This document shows positions 39,001-47,735 of a stretch of 64,000 nucleotides of DNA, piece after piece. The DNA is from Gigantopelta aegis. Its lineage: Eukaryota > Mollusca > Gastropoda > Neomphalida > Peltospiridae. The notes under the pieces were generated by a model, which saw nothing but the letters and a program-made list of their open reading frames with translations, had not been told where the DNA came from and ran no database searches. Within the stretch, counting starts at the first letter, position 1, and every line of letters begins with the position of its first letter. The position numbers and the translations under genes were made by a program. The stretch covers positions 55,464,146 through 55,528,145 of the forward strand of contig NC_054712.1 of the NCBI RefSeq assembly GCF_016097555.1, read 5' to 3'.

Positions 39001-41856
39001 ATGTGATATGTTCCTGGGTCAACTCCCGTCGGAGCACCCATTCAATTAATGCATGCTCTTCTTTTTTCTTTTTATATATAGGAGGATACCATCTCTATCA
39101 ACCACAATTGGTTCAATGGCTGTAACATTGACATCTGTTGGAAATTCATGAAACAGAGCTTGGCAGATGTGAAGAAAGAGATCTCAGATTGTCGGTCCAT
39201 GGATGGATGGCATCAGCAGTGTCAGGTATTGAACTGTATTGTAATTCAATAAGCAGAAATTTTTGCAGAATACTGGATTTTTAATCATCTGTACAGCAGA
39301 GGTGGGGAAAAGCCCTTTTTTCCCGGTCTGGGACCGATTCTCGATCTCTGAGACCGATTTTTTTTTTTAAAAACGTGCGTTTGCCGGTCCCACTTTTGTC
39401 ATTCTTGTCGGTCCGAAGCACCTGTCCATTTCTATTATTGGAACAAATTCCTATCCGGCAAGTGGACCGGCCTGCCCAGACTTCGGTATCTCGTGCAAGA
39501 TTTAAAATAATAAATAAATAGTGGTCAATATGGCTGGTGTTTCAGACGTTTGTGATTTTAAAGTCTGCCTAAGTGTATCGCCAGTCACTGAAGTCAGACC
39601 TACAAGGCTAGACATTTGTCAAAGTCGCTGAGCTGGTCAAGAGATTAAACAGACGTTAACGATAGCACCATTCTTAGTTTAGACAGCACTCCAATTAAAA
39701 CAAAGGACCCAGAATTTGCAACTGGTTACAATCGACACCTGTCAACACCTGCATGTGTACGGAGCTCTGTCGGGTCGAGTGTCCTAGTCCGAAGCAAGAG
39801 GCTTTTGTGCAATACAAACTGCTTGAAATAGCATAAAATATACTGAAATAATCGATAAATGTATTTATTGTTGACTGTTCAATGTAGTGTATCCAATAAT
39901 TATAAAGGATTTTAAAATTAACAAAAGGTTTCCACCTTTTTTGTTAACAAGTGGGAGTAAACAGAACAGCTACATGTACTGTTATCTCTAGAGCCAGCAG
40001 AGGTCAAATTTCATCCAATCAGTGATGACGTTATTACTCTCTTTGTCTAAACATGTGCTAGCTCAGGCTGTCAAACGCTTCAACGGTGCCATCTTTTATT
40101 AATTTTCAGGACACCGTACTGAATACTTGTACTTTTTATACATATATGGGAATTAAAATTCATAACTGTTATTCATTTTTTATATTATTTATTCCATTAT
40201 GTAAAATATATACAATTTGTGGGTGTTTTTTACTGTTGTGATAAAAAAAAAAAAGTTTCATGTTTGTCATTTCGCGTTCATGATTCAAGATAAAACTATA
40301 CAAATGTCACTATGATTTTTAAAAAAAACTATTTGGCAAATATCGTCTTTTAAATGTTCTTTTTATTCTTTTCTTTTTTCCCCTCTGGTAGTGACGACAT
40401 CAAGTGGGACCGATTGACAATTTTATTTTTCCCCACCCCTGCTGTACAGAGCTTTTTGAGTTTTCCTCTATTTGTCAAATGTTTTGCATATTCTCTGTCC
40501 AAAAAGTACGATACGGTTTCGGCTGATGCTGTGCATCCATTCTGAATGGGGCCTCCATATTAGACCAGTGTACATCCCTAATCCCAAGGCCAGTCTTAGT
40601 ACCTGATTACCAATATTAAATGTTCTGGATTTGTTTTCATAACCCACTTTCATTTCTGAATAAGTAAAGATTTTTTTTTTGGAAATGTTTATTGGTGTGG
40701 TGTGTATAGAGTATTGGATTAAACTGGTATGGTTATAATAGAACCTAACATAATCGCATCGTGTAACAAATACATTTATAATATATATACTGTATTAAAC
40801 AATTATGATTGCTTTTTTAAAGAAATTTTATAGTTTTTTTTTTGGTTTCAGCTCATTCTTAAAGCAAGTGCTGGGATTGATGTCATTGAGTTTTATGGTT
40901 TGTTGCTGTCAATTGCCCTGCATAGACTGAAGTCTATTGGTTGTCTAGATAACAGTATTATGGTACACCAACTTTCATTGGATGTCAGGCATTCATGTGA
41001 CTCTGATACTGCTAACTCAACCCCCGATCCATCTTCAGTTAATAGAAACAAGATTGGTAAATCTTCAAGTGATAAACATGGTGATTCGATTGCCAATAGT
41101 TCTGCAGTATTTTCTATTGACAAAACTGTGTTTGATCATGCCAACATAAATAAAACAAGCAAATCTAATCAAGAAAACCAATGTGAAAAAGACTTTAGTG
41201 CTGAATGTGCAGAAGATTATTCTTCATTAGATGGGAAAAGATTTGGTGATTCTAAGACAGAATGTTTGTCAAATCGGATAGATGGACATTCTCTAACAAA
41301 TACCAACTTCCATACAGTATTTCGAGACAAAACACATTCAGGGGATTGTTGCCTTGATTTGCTTGACGGATTATCTCAAGAAGATGTAAAATCTGGATTA
41401 TTTCAGGAACCAGATGTAAAAGTTGGATTATCGAAGAAAGCAGACATTAAAGCTGGATTATCTCAGAAATCAGACGTAAAAGATGGATTATCACAAGAAA
41501 CAGATGTAAAAGCTGGATTATCTCAGAAAGCAGACATAAAAGCTGGATTATCTCCAGAAGCAGACATAAAGTATGGATTATCCTGCGAATCGGACGTTAA
41601 TGCTGGATTATCTGAAGAAACTGCTATGAAAGCTCAATTATTGTCAAAAGCAAATGGTCGTCGTGGCAGATTGCAGAACATGCACTGGAGGTTCTGTGAG
41701 AAACGACATGCTCTGTTTGACCTGAGCAGGGTCAAGGACATTGTTCTCGAGGTGACACAGGATGAGGACTGGATACAGCTGGACACCAGCTGTCTGTCCG
41801 TTTCTCCTCGAACACTTTTAAATGAAATATTGCTCATCACAAAATGCAGCAAATAA
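23947..41856 (+). CDS. JMJD4: JMJD4, JmjC 2-oxoglutarate/Fe(II) oxygenase (8 coding exons)
   Basis: Exons: 23947-23959, 24770-25051, 26704-26857, 28283-28414, 31273-31358, 31999-32180, 39082-39225, 40852-41856; all have GT/AG borders and the phases sum to 666 codons with the stop. The JmjC core is clear: the Fe(II) ligands are H198 and D200 in TPLHADV, and the third is probably H278 in PSGWHHQV. The family stretches SDWLNEFWD, FVYMGP, VCGRKKW and DTISINHNW are present. JMJD4 is known to hydroxylate a lysine in eRF1, promoting translation termination. The start is the exon-1 ATG, which reads in frame across the first junction (MAIKV); M6 is a possible alternative. The last exon carries about 220 extra residues compared with vertebrate JMJD4 (about 420-460 residues), including decapeptide repeats. 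Exons 3 and 4 are duplicated downstream (28800-30901). Confidence 0.93.
25310..25505 (+). repeat. SINE-1 fragment
   Basis: Core and tail remnant (GGTATGTGCTGTCCTGTATG, AAATGTTTGACATTGATTGG) in JMJD4 intron 2; the head is absent. Confidence 0.5.
25860..26005 (+). repeat. SINE-1 fragment
   Basis: Core remnant (CACTGGTATATCAAAAGCC, GATTCCTTGCTGCTAATTG), truncated on both sides. Confidence 0.55.
26950..27215 (+). repeat. SINE-2 copy, full length
   Basis: The head GTCGTGGTTAAGCCATCGG (A box) and CAGGGTTTGCAGCCC (B box) precede a body with CACTACACCCTCTTTTCTC and the tail CATGCTTGAACCTTAATTGG. The copy in the duplication lies at about 29150-29412. Confidence 0.8.
27229..28055 (+). repeat. Two SINE-1 copies in JMJD4 intron 3
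   Basis: The first (27229 to about 27400) has the head GTCTAGCTTAATGGTAGAAC. The second (about 27745-28055) is nearly complete, with GACATTGGTAAAGCACTCAC, GATCGATCCC and the tail GGTAAACAAAACAAAC. Both recur in the duplication at about 29430-29600 and 29940-30245. Confidence 0.75.
28800..30901 (+). repeat. Tandem duplication, copy 2
   Basis: Nearly identical to 26602-28704, with several one-base differences, many of them indels. Between the copies lie 95 bp (28705-28799) of unrelated sequence beginning CTCTTCAAAAGAAGAAACGC. Confidence 0.95.
28902..30611 (+). pseudogene. Duplicate JMJD4 exons 3' and 4'
   Basis: Exon 3' (28902-29054) is 153 bp against 154 in the original: one base is lost where GTGTTCTGATC reads GTGTTTGATC, so using it would shift the frame. 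Exon 4' (30480-30611) appears intact, at 132 bp with both splice sites. Because exon 4 keeps phase, adding exon 4' would repeat 44 residues without a frameshift. The normal protein needs only one copy of each. Confidence 0.85.
30740..31060. mobile_element. MITE with TATACCATATTTCCTCTAAT ends
   Basis: The left end is mirrored by ATTAGAGGAAATACGGTATA at the right end; TAAGCGC follows inside on both sides. Only its left half is present at the end of duplication copy 1 (28543-28704). Confidence 0.8.
32190..32400 (+). repeat. Diverged SINE-2 copy
   Basis: B-box-like GGGTTCGAATCCCAGTACTG near 32215, then GTGTGCCCTGGACAGGATGC and a decayed tail. It starts about 10 bp after the donor of JMJD4 exon 6. 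Confidence 0.5.
32505..32700 (-). repeat. SINE-1 fragment
   Basis: Tail (TTTGTTTTATTTAACGACTC, CATCGGCTATTGGATGTC) and part of the core in minus orientation; the head is missing. Confidence 0.6.
32705..32857 (-). repeat. SINE-2-related head region
   Basis: On the minus strand: ACCGGCCTCGGTGGCGTCG, GTTAGGCCATCGGTCTACAG and GGGTTCGGATCCCAGTCGAG. A near-identical piece lies at 61676-61797. The LINE begins 27 bp further on. Confidence 0.7.
32873..32884 (+). repeat. Target-site duplication, left of the LINE
   Basis: GATTGCCATTTC, repeated exactly at 38860-38871. Confidence 0.9.
32885..33361 (+). CDS. LINE ORF1 (gag-like), 5'-truncated
   Basis: The frame is open from the insertion boundary and begins with FKGCPDYRRA, which looks like the end of a CCHC zinc knuckle of LINE ORF1 proteins. 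About 150 residues follow, with no further motif. The ATG at 32921 is therefore probably internal and not the real start. The stop (33359-33361) overlaps the beginning of ORF2 by 17 bases. Full ORF1 would bind LINE RNA; the N-terminal part with any other knuckles is missing here. Confidence 0.75.
   Translation, partial: KGCPDYRRAVRIMADRVPISKKSREATMAGPCSPGLAAGAKLTSKTESGHNFSRPVSAVNSYAGVTSGTNQLKSDHLITALDLVRILSGLLLTRENKKVPTSKFSIADIRMASGDACELLNINLAIEVDPKAIEARNVAWYRARDLVAQEPQSNDNVD
33345..37340 (+). CDS. LINE ORF2: endonuclease, reverse transcriptase, RNase H
   Basis: An uninterrupted 1,331-residue frame. The apurinic-type endonuclease (about residues 45-285) shows LQWNARGLR, AIQETLL, GDFNCKN and SDHLPI. 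Reverse transcriptase (about 520-800) shows NYRPISLTS, VDIEKAYDMVW, GIPQGSVIAPTLF and the catalytic FADD (744-747). RNase H (about 1035-1170) shows YTDGSKD, TSELIA, FTDSLSS and WVPAHVGIPGNELAD. A knuckle CX2CX7HX4C lies near residue 1265. All catalytic motifs look intact, which suggests a recent insertion. Known function: nicks target DNA and copies the LINE RNA by target-primed reverse transcription. The endonuclease region contains a run of 14 G (33698-33711) encoding glycines. Translation probably depends on ORF1 through the 17-base overlap. Confidence 0.95.
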   Translation: MIMWTKLLDKVSPRENRIAPCLIMQTGPKGRNINFNNNNNKLTNHNGLNILQWNARGLRTNGPELKNYIDHNKFIDIIAIQETLLPNNSLQTKKNKLFAEYKISGYTGLFFNSGNKSTGGGGVATFVRNGISHSQLTVIETKPEIEVLGVSLHTKNNNINIFNYYVHTRLSGKKLSIDDFLKPIGSNNINLIVVGDFNCKNILWGSDTTNLQGNIIEQYMDNLNMACLNDGSFTYFSDTHHTWSCLDLSFVSKKLAAKCEWETLDDLGSDHLPIKIKFNILDSWNNKNNNTKRKWNLDKANWVDFGHMCGLLDHEQIRDKNINIFNDKLIKVIIDIADKTIPIFSNKGSRSSVPWWNEELSKQKAESNKCRRKLKKFINLENIQKFKESKYKLKLNIIKLKNASWHQFCSSLNKDSEVKEVWSRIKRIQGRSTKNNSILKNSKVYTNDQLKANVLGATFRQNSATTNYSLFFQTRKIKMERDSPIPLEDHSPDSVRPYNAPFKIWELKEAFGNRKGSAPGPDRFSYIFFKHMPTKTLGLFLELYNLIWLEGALPLNWKHAEVFGLPKQGKDPLDPSNYRPISLTSSVCKTMESMVNQRLIHFLETNKLLSVFQSGFRRHHSTTDHLVRLQTEVKDAFRNGRKVAGVFVDIEKAYDMVWRRGLLFKIYQMGIKGAMFSFIVKFLEERTFAVNVNGSFSPILNLENGIPQGSVIAPTLFGIFINDLDIALITSNKSTKTSLSVGLFADDTAFWRIGKTYDDIKTDLQNDLDNLHRWSAAWGVTISKAKTNCIVFQKCREFKKRYKLELKFKNIIIKQVQSVKFLGVIFDHALSFIEHIAGITGNCVLYLNLLRILSGTSWGADRKTLLMVFEAFIVSRLQYGAMAFGCATQTHLKKLDGVYGRALKIIIGGAICTPYDSIMVELGVLPLTLRRIRQGFRYISKTRNQVPDSPINSLAPQEVKTVGDRDISIISYLNKYATDFGVSGLTIGDASGRLDYPWQLERPVVNFHIRDEITKYDNPYIKKIIFQAVVEKFYPDCVQVYTDGSKDPATGKTGMAFAIKINKNIKPIAIRARLTDNISVYTSELIAILYGLMWIQNDNIKRNGPGGYVLFTDSLSSLQAILGCGGVRPELVNKIYKCYNSIITSGTKVRLEWVPAHVGIPGNELADTNARNSLRDKKIGIEIKYNYKEFNSILEPHLGKLWQSEWDHHTRVWHAYIKPKAAGPGPISFNIKATKIISRLRMGVCYGLNGNKFKIKKSPTPNCLVCNKVEDVRHFLLECTRHRLKRKNLESFFKRHNLVLNGLNLLNPPIEHKREIDRLLIAFVLGTNVPI
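37341..38859 (+). other. LINE 3' untranslated region
   Basis: About 1.5 kb with an AT-rich first part, a GC-rich stretch (38310-38500) and a final ~80 bp (GACAGACATGCTTGAAACCC and on) that resembles the tail of SINE-2. It ends in short ATTGG repeats. Confidence 0.8.
38860..38871 (+). repeat. Target-site duplication, right of the LINE
   Basis: GATTGCCATTTC, identical to 32873-32884. Confidence 0.9.
38973..39045 (+). repeat. tRNA-like SINE head fragment
   Basis: GATGTAGCTCAGTGGTTGCC followed by GGGTCAACTCCCGTCGG resembles a SINE head without core or tail. It ends about 37 bp before JMJD4 exon 7. Confidence 0.5.
39297..40441. mobile_element. hAT-type non-autonomous DNA transposon in JMJD4 intron 7
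   Basis: The left end CAGAGGTGGGGAAAAG and the right end TTTTTCCCCACCCCTG are inverted repeats, with further mirrored GGTCCCACTT-type sequence inside. An exact 8-bp duplication CTGTACAG flanks it (39289-39296 and 40442-40449), the size expected for hAT. The 1,145-bp interior carries no transposase frame. Confidence 0.88.
41366..41640 (+). repeat. 30-bp coding tandem repeat (decapeptide) in JMJD4
   Basis: About nine units encode variants of the decapeptide DVKAGLSQKA (for example DIKAGLSPEA, DVNAGLSEET), roughly residues 503-594 of JMJD4. The third-position and unit-level differences indicate moderate age. Confidence 0.9.
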
Positions 41857-41857
41857 A
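41852..41857 (+). terminator. Possible polyadenylation signal overlapping the JMJD4 stop codon
   Basis: AATAAA overlaps the TAA stop. Whether it is used is unknown; a 3' UTR extending into the SINE-1 copy at 41925 is equally possible. Confidence 0.3.
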
Positions 41858-41924
41858 AAAAATTAAGTTTTGCATTTGTATTTTATTTTACATAATTACA
41901 TGCATATGTTAGTTCAAGGACAGG

Positions 41925-42230
41925 ACCTAACTGAGTTGGTAAAGTGCTTGGGTCAAAGGATCAAACCCCCTCAAGGGACCAATTCTCCAACTGGATTTTT
42001 CCCACATTCAAACCAGTGCATCACAACCAGATGTCAATTGATGTGGAATGTGCTGTCCTGTCTCCTGTCTGTGGAAAAGTGATAATAAAAGATCCCTTGC
42101 TGCTAATGGAAAAATGTAGCAGGTTTCCTGTGAAATCTATGTCAGAATTACTAAATGCTTGACATTGCCAATGATTAATTAATCAATATGTCTAGTGATG
42201 TTGTTAAACAAAATAAACTTTTTATGTTAG
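41925..42230 (+). repeat. SINE-1 copy
   Basis: Head GACCTAACTGAGTTGGTAAA and GGATCAAACCCCC, core (AAAAGATCCCTTGCTGCTAA) and tail GTTGTTAAACAAAATAAAC. It may lie within the JMJD4 3' UTR. Confidence 0.75.
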
Positions 42231-42435
42231 TTGGATGGCAGATTGGCCTGTATTATGAGGATTTAAATGAGATACAAAACATGAAAGGAATGTTTGTTTA
42301 CCATGTTTAATCAGCTGGTATTTGGTGTCAAACTGCTATTTTTGATCTAAAGGAGACATTACAATAATATGATGTAATGGAACAGTTTATAGTAGGAGTA
42401 AAAATTAAATCAAAGTTTGTTTTATTTAATGACAG

Positions 42436-42905
42436 TGGTACAGTGCTCGCTTGATGCGCGGTCGGTGTGAGATTGATCCCCATCGGTGGCCCCATTGCAC
42501 TATTTCTTGTTCCAGCCAGTGCACCACGACTGGTATATCAAACGCCGTGGTATGTACTACTCCATCTGTGGGATGGTGCATATAAAAGATCCCTTGCTGC
42601 TAATTGTAAAGAGTAGCCCATGAATAGTCAAGTTTGACATCAAACTGCCATAGTTTAAAATGTGCTCAGGTGTTGTTCTTTTCACACCTTGTGAAAACAA
42701 CACCATAACTAGACAAAGGCTGTGGTATGTGCTTTCCAGTCTTTCCTGCATTATGAAAAAAGGTAGCGGGTTTCCTCTAATAACTACATGTCAGAATTAC
42801 CAAATGTTTCACATCCAATAGCCGATGATTAATAAATCAATGTGATACGACACCATGATTAATAAATCAATGTGATCCAATGGTGTCGTTAAACAAAACA
42901 AACGG
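42436..42905 (+). repeat. SINE-1 copy, rearranged
   Basis: Head CAGTGGTACAGTGCTCGCTT and GAGATTGATCCCC, then core. About 115 bp of other sequence (42601-42715) interrupt it before a second core piece and the tail GTGTCGTTAAACAAAACAAA; 30 bp around ATGATTAATAAATCAATGTG are duplicated. Confidence 0.7.
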
Positions 42906-43409
42906 ACTTTTTGTGAAAACAATTGTGAGAAATTAATTGCACCGCTGACTTAGATTATGGGGAGCTATTTAAAAGAAGTTAACATTTTCTACATTGTTTT
43001 GGCCATTGGTGCAAAATTTTCCATATTCCCAGCCGATACTTATGATATGGTTTCAACTGATGCTTTGTGTACATTCTGAATGGGGGTTGTCAGTTTAGCA
43101 AGCCTAAAGAAGAATCCACACAATACGAGTACCTGATCTGATATCAGTCGATTGTGTAGCAACTGATCAAACCATGTTTGTTTTGTCACAATTGTATGAG
43201 ATGATCGTATCATACAGCATTGCCTTAACCCTTGCACAAATCTTCGTACCCGACCAACATTAAAATTTGAAGATTTTTTTCGTAACACATAAATACGTTA
43301 AAATATTACCATATTCAGCATCAATATTTAATCCTTTTGTAGTAAATGTACTGTTAAAAAAATAAATTCACATACTAAGGAGAGCTTAAAAATTACTCTC
43401 CTTGAATTA

Positions 43410-43475
43410 AAGTTAGTTTGTTTTGTTTAAACATTGATTAAATAGTCATCTGCTATTGGATGTCAAACATCTGAT
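43410..43475 (-). repeat. SINE-1 tail fragment
   Basis: Minus-strand tail piece (TAGTTTGTTTTGTTTAAAC, TGCTATTGGATGTCAAAC). Confidence 0.5.
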
Positions 43476-43649
43476 CATTCAGAATCAAGTCTTGGAGGAG
43501 TGACAGATCCTCCTGATGATGACAACTCCTGAAATGGTGAGGTCTGCTGGTCTGTAAACAGACTTTCTTGTACACATAAAAAAACATTAAATGGTTGATG
43601 TATGGAACTTGGTTCATTGTGGGGTAGTTCAATCTTGCTCATATTTAAC

Positions 43650-43967
43650 AAGAACAATGTTTTATTTAACGACGCACTCAACACATTTTATTTACGGTTC
43701 TATGGCGTCGGACATATGGTTAAACACATATTGAGAGAGGAAATCCGCTGTCGCCACTTCATGGGCTACTCTTTCCGATTAGCAGCAAGGGATCTTTTAT
43801 ATGCACCATCCCACAGAGAGGGTAGTACATACCACGGCCTTTGATAAACCAGTCGTGGTGCACTGGCTGGAACGAGAAATAGCCCAATGGGCCCACCGAC
43901 GGGGATCGATCCCACACCGACCGTGCATCAAGCGAACACTGTACCACTGGGCTAGGTCCCGCCCCTG
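43650..43967 (-). repeat. SINE-1 copy, full length and well conserved
   Basis: In minus orientation: head GGGACCTAGCCCAGTGGTAC, B-box-like GGGATCGATCCCC, core CCAGTGCACCACGACTGG and tail ATAAAATGTGTTGAGTGC, then AAATAAAACATTG. This is one of the best copies for defining the family. Confidence 0.9.
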
Positions 43968-44526
43968 CTCACGTTGATGTCCAGTTTATTCAACATACTG
44001 GTGCGGAACCAGGATTTTGTTAATAGAGGGGGCCCAAAACCCCCTGTAGTTTTTGAAAATAGAATTTAAAGGTCCTTGACAGGTGGATGGGATAACTTTG
44101 CATTTTTGTGTATTCTGTAATATATATTGTTTCACCAATACGTTTTCACTTCACAAACACAACATATAATAATAAGAATGTACACAAGGATATTATAAAA
44201 TAATTTATTTTTTAAAATCATAAAAATGAACATGCATATCAAGTTATGTTGAGAAACTATTCTTGTAAATATTTTACCCCATTTCATGCAAACTAAATAA
44301 TTCTACTAATACCCACTTCATTACTGAACACAGACTCGTTTTTTTTAATAAAACAATACTGTACAAATCAGGTGCATGAATTTTAGCATTGGAGGGTGGG
44401 GAGGGGGTCTAGACTCTGGTGACAGAAGTTTATAAAGAGGTAGTCATGCTACCCTGGAAAATATGCTGAGAAAAAAGCAAATACACCTGAGCAGTGATAA
44501 GTTTTGACCCCTGAACACGCACCTGC

Positions 44527-44675
44527 AAATATGTAGTTGTAGCCACCACTGTCGGAGAAATGCAAATATATAGTTGTAGTGACCACTGTCGGACAAATGC
44601 AAATATATAGTTCTGGTCACTACTGTCGGACAAATGCAAATAAATATGTAGTCGCCACTGTCGGAGAAATGCAAA
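44527..44675. repeat. ~40-bp tandem repeat, four units
   Basis: The unit contains CCACTGTCGGAGAAATGCAA and ATATATAGTTGTAGTG. Confidence 0.8.
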
Positions 44676-44704
44676 TAAGAATTTAAGTTTTCTTTATGTA
44701 ACAT

Positions 44705-45198
44705 GTATTTCTCGTTCCCGCCAGTGCTCCACAACTGGTATAACAAAGGCTGTGGTATGTACTATCCTGTCTGTGGGATGATTCATATAAAAGATCCCTT
44801 GCTGCTAATTGAAAAGAGTAGCCCATGAAGTGGCGACAGTGGGTTTCCTTTCTCAATAGCTGTGTGGTCATTAACCATATAACTGTAAATTTGCATGTAG
44901 AACATATCTAATATGTTAAAGTGTTTTATTTTAAACAACACCACTAGAGCACATGGACTAATCATCGGCTATTGGTGTCAAACATTTGGTAATTCATAGA
45001 GAGGAAACCTGATACATTTTTTCCATTAGTAGCAAGGGATTATTTTATATGCACAATCCCACAGACAGGACAGTACATACCAGTGATACACCAGTCGTGG
45101 TGCACAGGCTGGAACGAGAAATAGCCCAATGGGCCCACCGATGGGGATCTATCCCAGACTGACCGCACATCAAGCGAGCATTTTACCACTGGGCTACT
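44705..45198. repeat. Tail-to-tail inverted pair of SINE-1 copies
   Basis: A plus-strand copy (44705-44893, head lost) is followed by a minus-strand copy (about 44920-45198) with the alternative tail (AACACCACTAGAGCACATGG). Together they could fold into a hairpin. Confidence 0.7.
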
Positions 45199-45220
45199 AC
45201 CTACTATAATAAACCTAGTA

Positions 45221-45703
45221 TAACAACCACTTATCTATACTGCATGTAATAATAAAATCCTTCAACACTGCACCCTCAGTAAACCGGACTAACAACCACT
45301 TATCTATACTGCATATAATAATAAAATCCTTCAACACTGCACCCTCAGTAAACCGGACTAACAACCACTTATCTATACTGCATGTAATAATAAAATCCTT
45401 CAACACTGCACCCTCAGTAAACCGGACTAACAACCACTTATCTATACTGCATATAATAATAAAATCCTTCAACACTGCACCCTCAGTAAACCGGACTAAC
45501 AACCACTTATCTATACTGCATGTAATAATAAAATCCTTCAACACTGCACCCTCAGTAAACCGGACTAACAACCACTTATCTATACTGCATGTAATAATAA
45601 AATCCTTCAACACTGCACCCTCAGTAAACCGGACTAACAACCACTTATCTATACTGCATGTAATAATAAAATCCTTCAACACTGCAACCTCAGTAAACCG
45701 GAC
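45221..45703. repeat. 69-bp satellite, seven units
   Basis: The unit starts AACAACCACTTATCTATACT and ends CCCTCAGTAAACCGGACT. Because 69 is divisible by three, a 155-residue frame runs through it on the minus strand; I regard that frame as a by-product. Confidence 0.95.
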
Positions 45704-45975
45704 TTCCCCAAAATCTGGAACTTTTTCACGGTTCCTTTTTAAATATCAGTACAGAACGAAACCTGTCTAAACTGGATACCCCTTAAACCAGACTTTTTAC
45801 TTGGTCCTGTAGATTTTCAGTTTAGGGAGGTTTCGCTGTACTAGCATAAAAAACAGCAAATGCCAGTACAGAACAAAACCTGTCTAAACTGGATACCCCT
45901 TAAACCAGACTTTTTACTTGGTCCTGTGTGTTTCCAGTTTAGGGAGGTTTCGCTATACTTGCATAAAAACAGCAA
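45704..45975. mobile_element. Duplicated fragment of a TACAGTGAAACC-type MITE
   Basis: Two copies of a ~115-bp block with AAACCTGTCTAAACTGGATA, TTTTTACTTGGTCCTGT and AGGGAGGTTTCGCTGTACT. The last part mirrors the ends of the element at 52901-53109. Confidence 0.6.
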
Positions 45976-46479
45976 ATATGACAAGAATCGTGTATAATAA
46001 GCAACTTGACTATACTGCATGTAATAAAACCACATATAAACACCATCTAAAACCAGTAACATAAGTTCCACAGGTTTCACTACTGGTACACATATATTAT
46101 TATTATCCACATGGTTCAATATAACCAAGTTAATAAAAAACATAGGAAGCACAGGTGCAATAAAAATGTGTAATGATGTCATTTCATTGTTTCTTTTTAG
46201 TTGTAGTTGTAACATTTTGACACGGTCCTTCTCATTAAAAAACAAAAACAAAGAATAATATGGATAATAAAGAAATTATTACATTCGCATTGTGAATAGT
46301 ACTGATTTTACGAAACTTGATGTCTCGATTCCTGTATTTTTCGTAAAATCAGTATGACATACGAGCTCATATAATAATCTCTATTTGGTATAACTGTAGA
46401 GTGACTTTAATACATAAGTTCATATAGTATGCCTGGAGACTGATATATGATGAAGCACATGGTTATGGTATAATCATAA

Positions 46480-46760
46480 TATAATTATAGTGAGTAACCA
46501 CAATGTGTGTATATATATATACATGTATATATATATATATATATATATGAGTAATCACAAAATGTATGAATAACCACAACATAAATAAGTATATATACGA
46601 GGAACCACAATATAATGGTGTACATGACTAATAGTGGAACCACAAAATATATTGATTAATGGAGTAACCACAATACAAGACTAATAGTGGAACCACAAAA
46701 TATATTGATTAATGGAGTAACCACAATAAATGAATAACCACAATATATAACCATTATTAT
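46480..46760. repeat. AACCACAA-type simple repeats and (TA)n
   Basis: Spaced AACCACAA motifs, a TA microsatellite (about 46511-46548) and a ~50-bp duplication containing GTGGAACCACAAAATATATT. Confidence 0.75.
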
Positions 46761-46767
46761 TATTATT

Positions 46768-47052
46768 TTTTTTTTAACGACACCACTGGAGCACATTGAT
46801 TAATCATCGGCTATTGGATGTCAAACATTTGGTAATTCTGACTCAGAGGAACCCCCCCCTACATTTTTTCTAATGCAGGAAGAGATCTTTTATATGCACT
46901 TTCCCACATACCACAGCCTTTGTCCAGTTGTGGTGCACTGGTTGGAACGAGAAAAAAGCCAATCAGCTGAACGGATCCACCAAGATGGTTCGATCCAGCG
47001 ACGTAAGCACGTCAGGCGAGCACTCTACCGACTGAGCTAAATCCCACCCTGA
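46768..47052 (-). repeat. SINE-1 copy with second-type head
   Basis: In minus orientation: AGCTCAGTCGGTAGAGTGCT and GGATCGAACCATC, then the core and a tail like that of 4771-5083. Confidence 0.8.
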
Positions 47053-47387
47053 TAATCATTATTATGCACCTTAACCAGCGATATTATATATTGGTATATC
47101 ATTAAATACAATATATAATGGTGCACATTAACCACCATAATACATGCGTGTTGTGGGGATTAAAAAAACCCCAAACCTGCTTTTTTAAATTGAATAGCAG
47201 AAAAAGTATGCAAAGCAGACCAGTGCAAATTTGCATAAAACCAATTTTATTGTGTTGTGTACTTATGGTAGACTTTAAAATTTTGGTACATGTCGTACTT
47301 TTAAAATGGTGCTCCATACAAAACGTGATGTCAAAAAATGCTATATCGATGAAAACCTACTCAACATGTACTGACCGTAATTAATCA

Positions 47388-47735
47388 AGTTTGTTTTGTT
47401 TACCGACACCACTAGAGCATATTGTTTTATTAATCATCGGTCATTGGATGTCAAATATTTGGTAATTTGGCACATGCCGGCACAGGAGATCACCTCTCCG
47501 ATCCACCCACCCCAACCCTTTTCCTGTCCTGTCCGAAGCCGGCACCTGCACTCATGACAGGCGTGCGCTAAAACAATTTGTTCTAAATGTACACGTAAAA
47601 CCCTATGACAGGATCTAACCTGAACTGACCATTAGGAAAAATGTAGTGGGTTTCCTCTGATGACCAAATGTTTGACATCCAATAGCCGATGATTAATTAA
47701 TCAATGTTCTCCAGTGATGTCGTTAAACAAAAACA
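47388..47735. repeat. SINE-1 tail fragments around a LINE-tail fragment
   Basis: A minus-oriented SINE-1 tail (47388-47465) and a plus-oriented one (47638-47735) flank a 170-bp relative of the 8240-8545 repeat (CATGACAGGCGTGC, AAACCCTATGACA). Confidence 0.6.

Noticed and set aside
40900..41856. A separate 318-residue plus-strand protein
   Set aside because: It is the inner part of the last JMJD4 exon. A splice acceptor at 40851 and in-phase JMJD4-like residues upstream show that it is not a gene of its own.
45215..45682. 155-residue minus-strand open frame with 23-residue repeats
   Set aside because: It is a translation of the 69-bp satellite; 69 is a multiple of three, so any stop-free frame stays open. 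No start context or homology.
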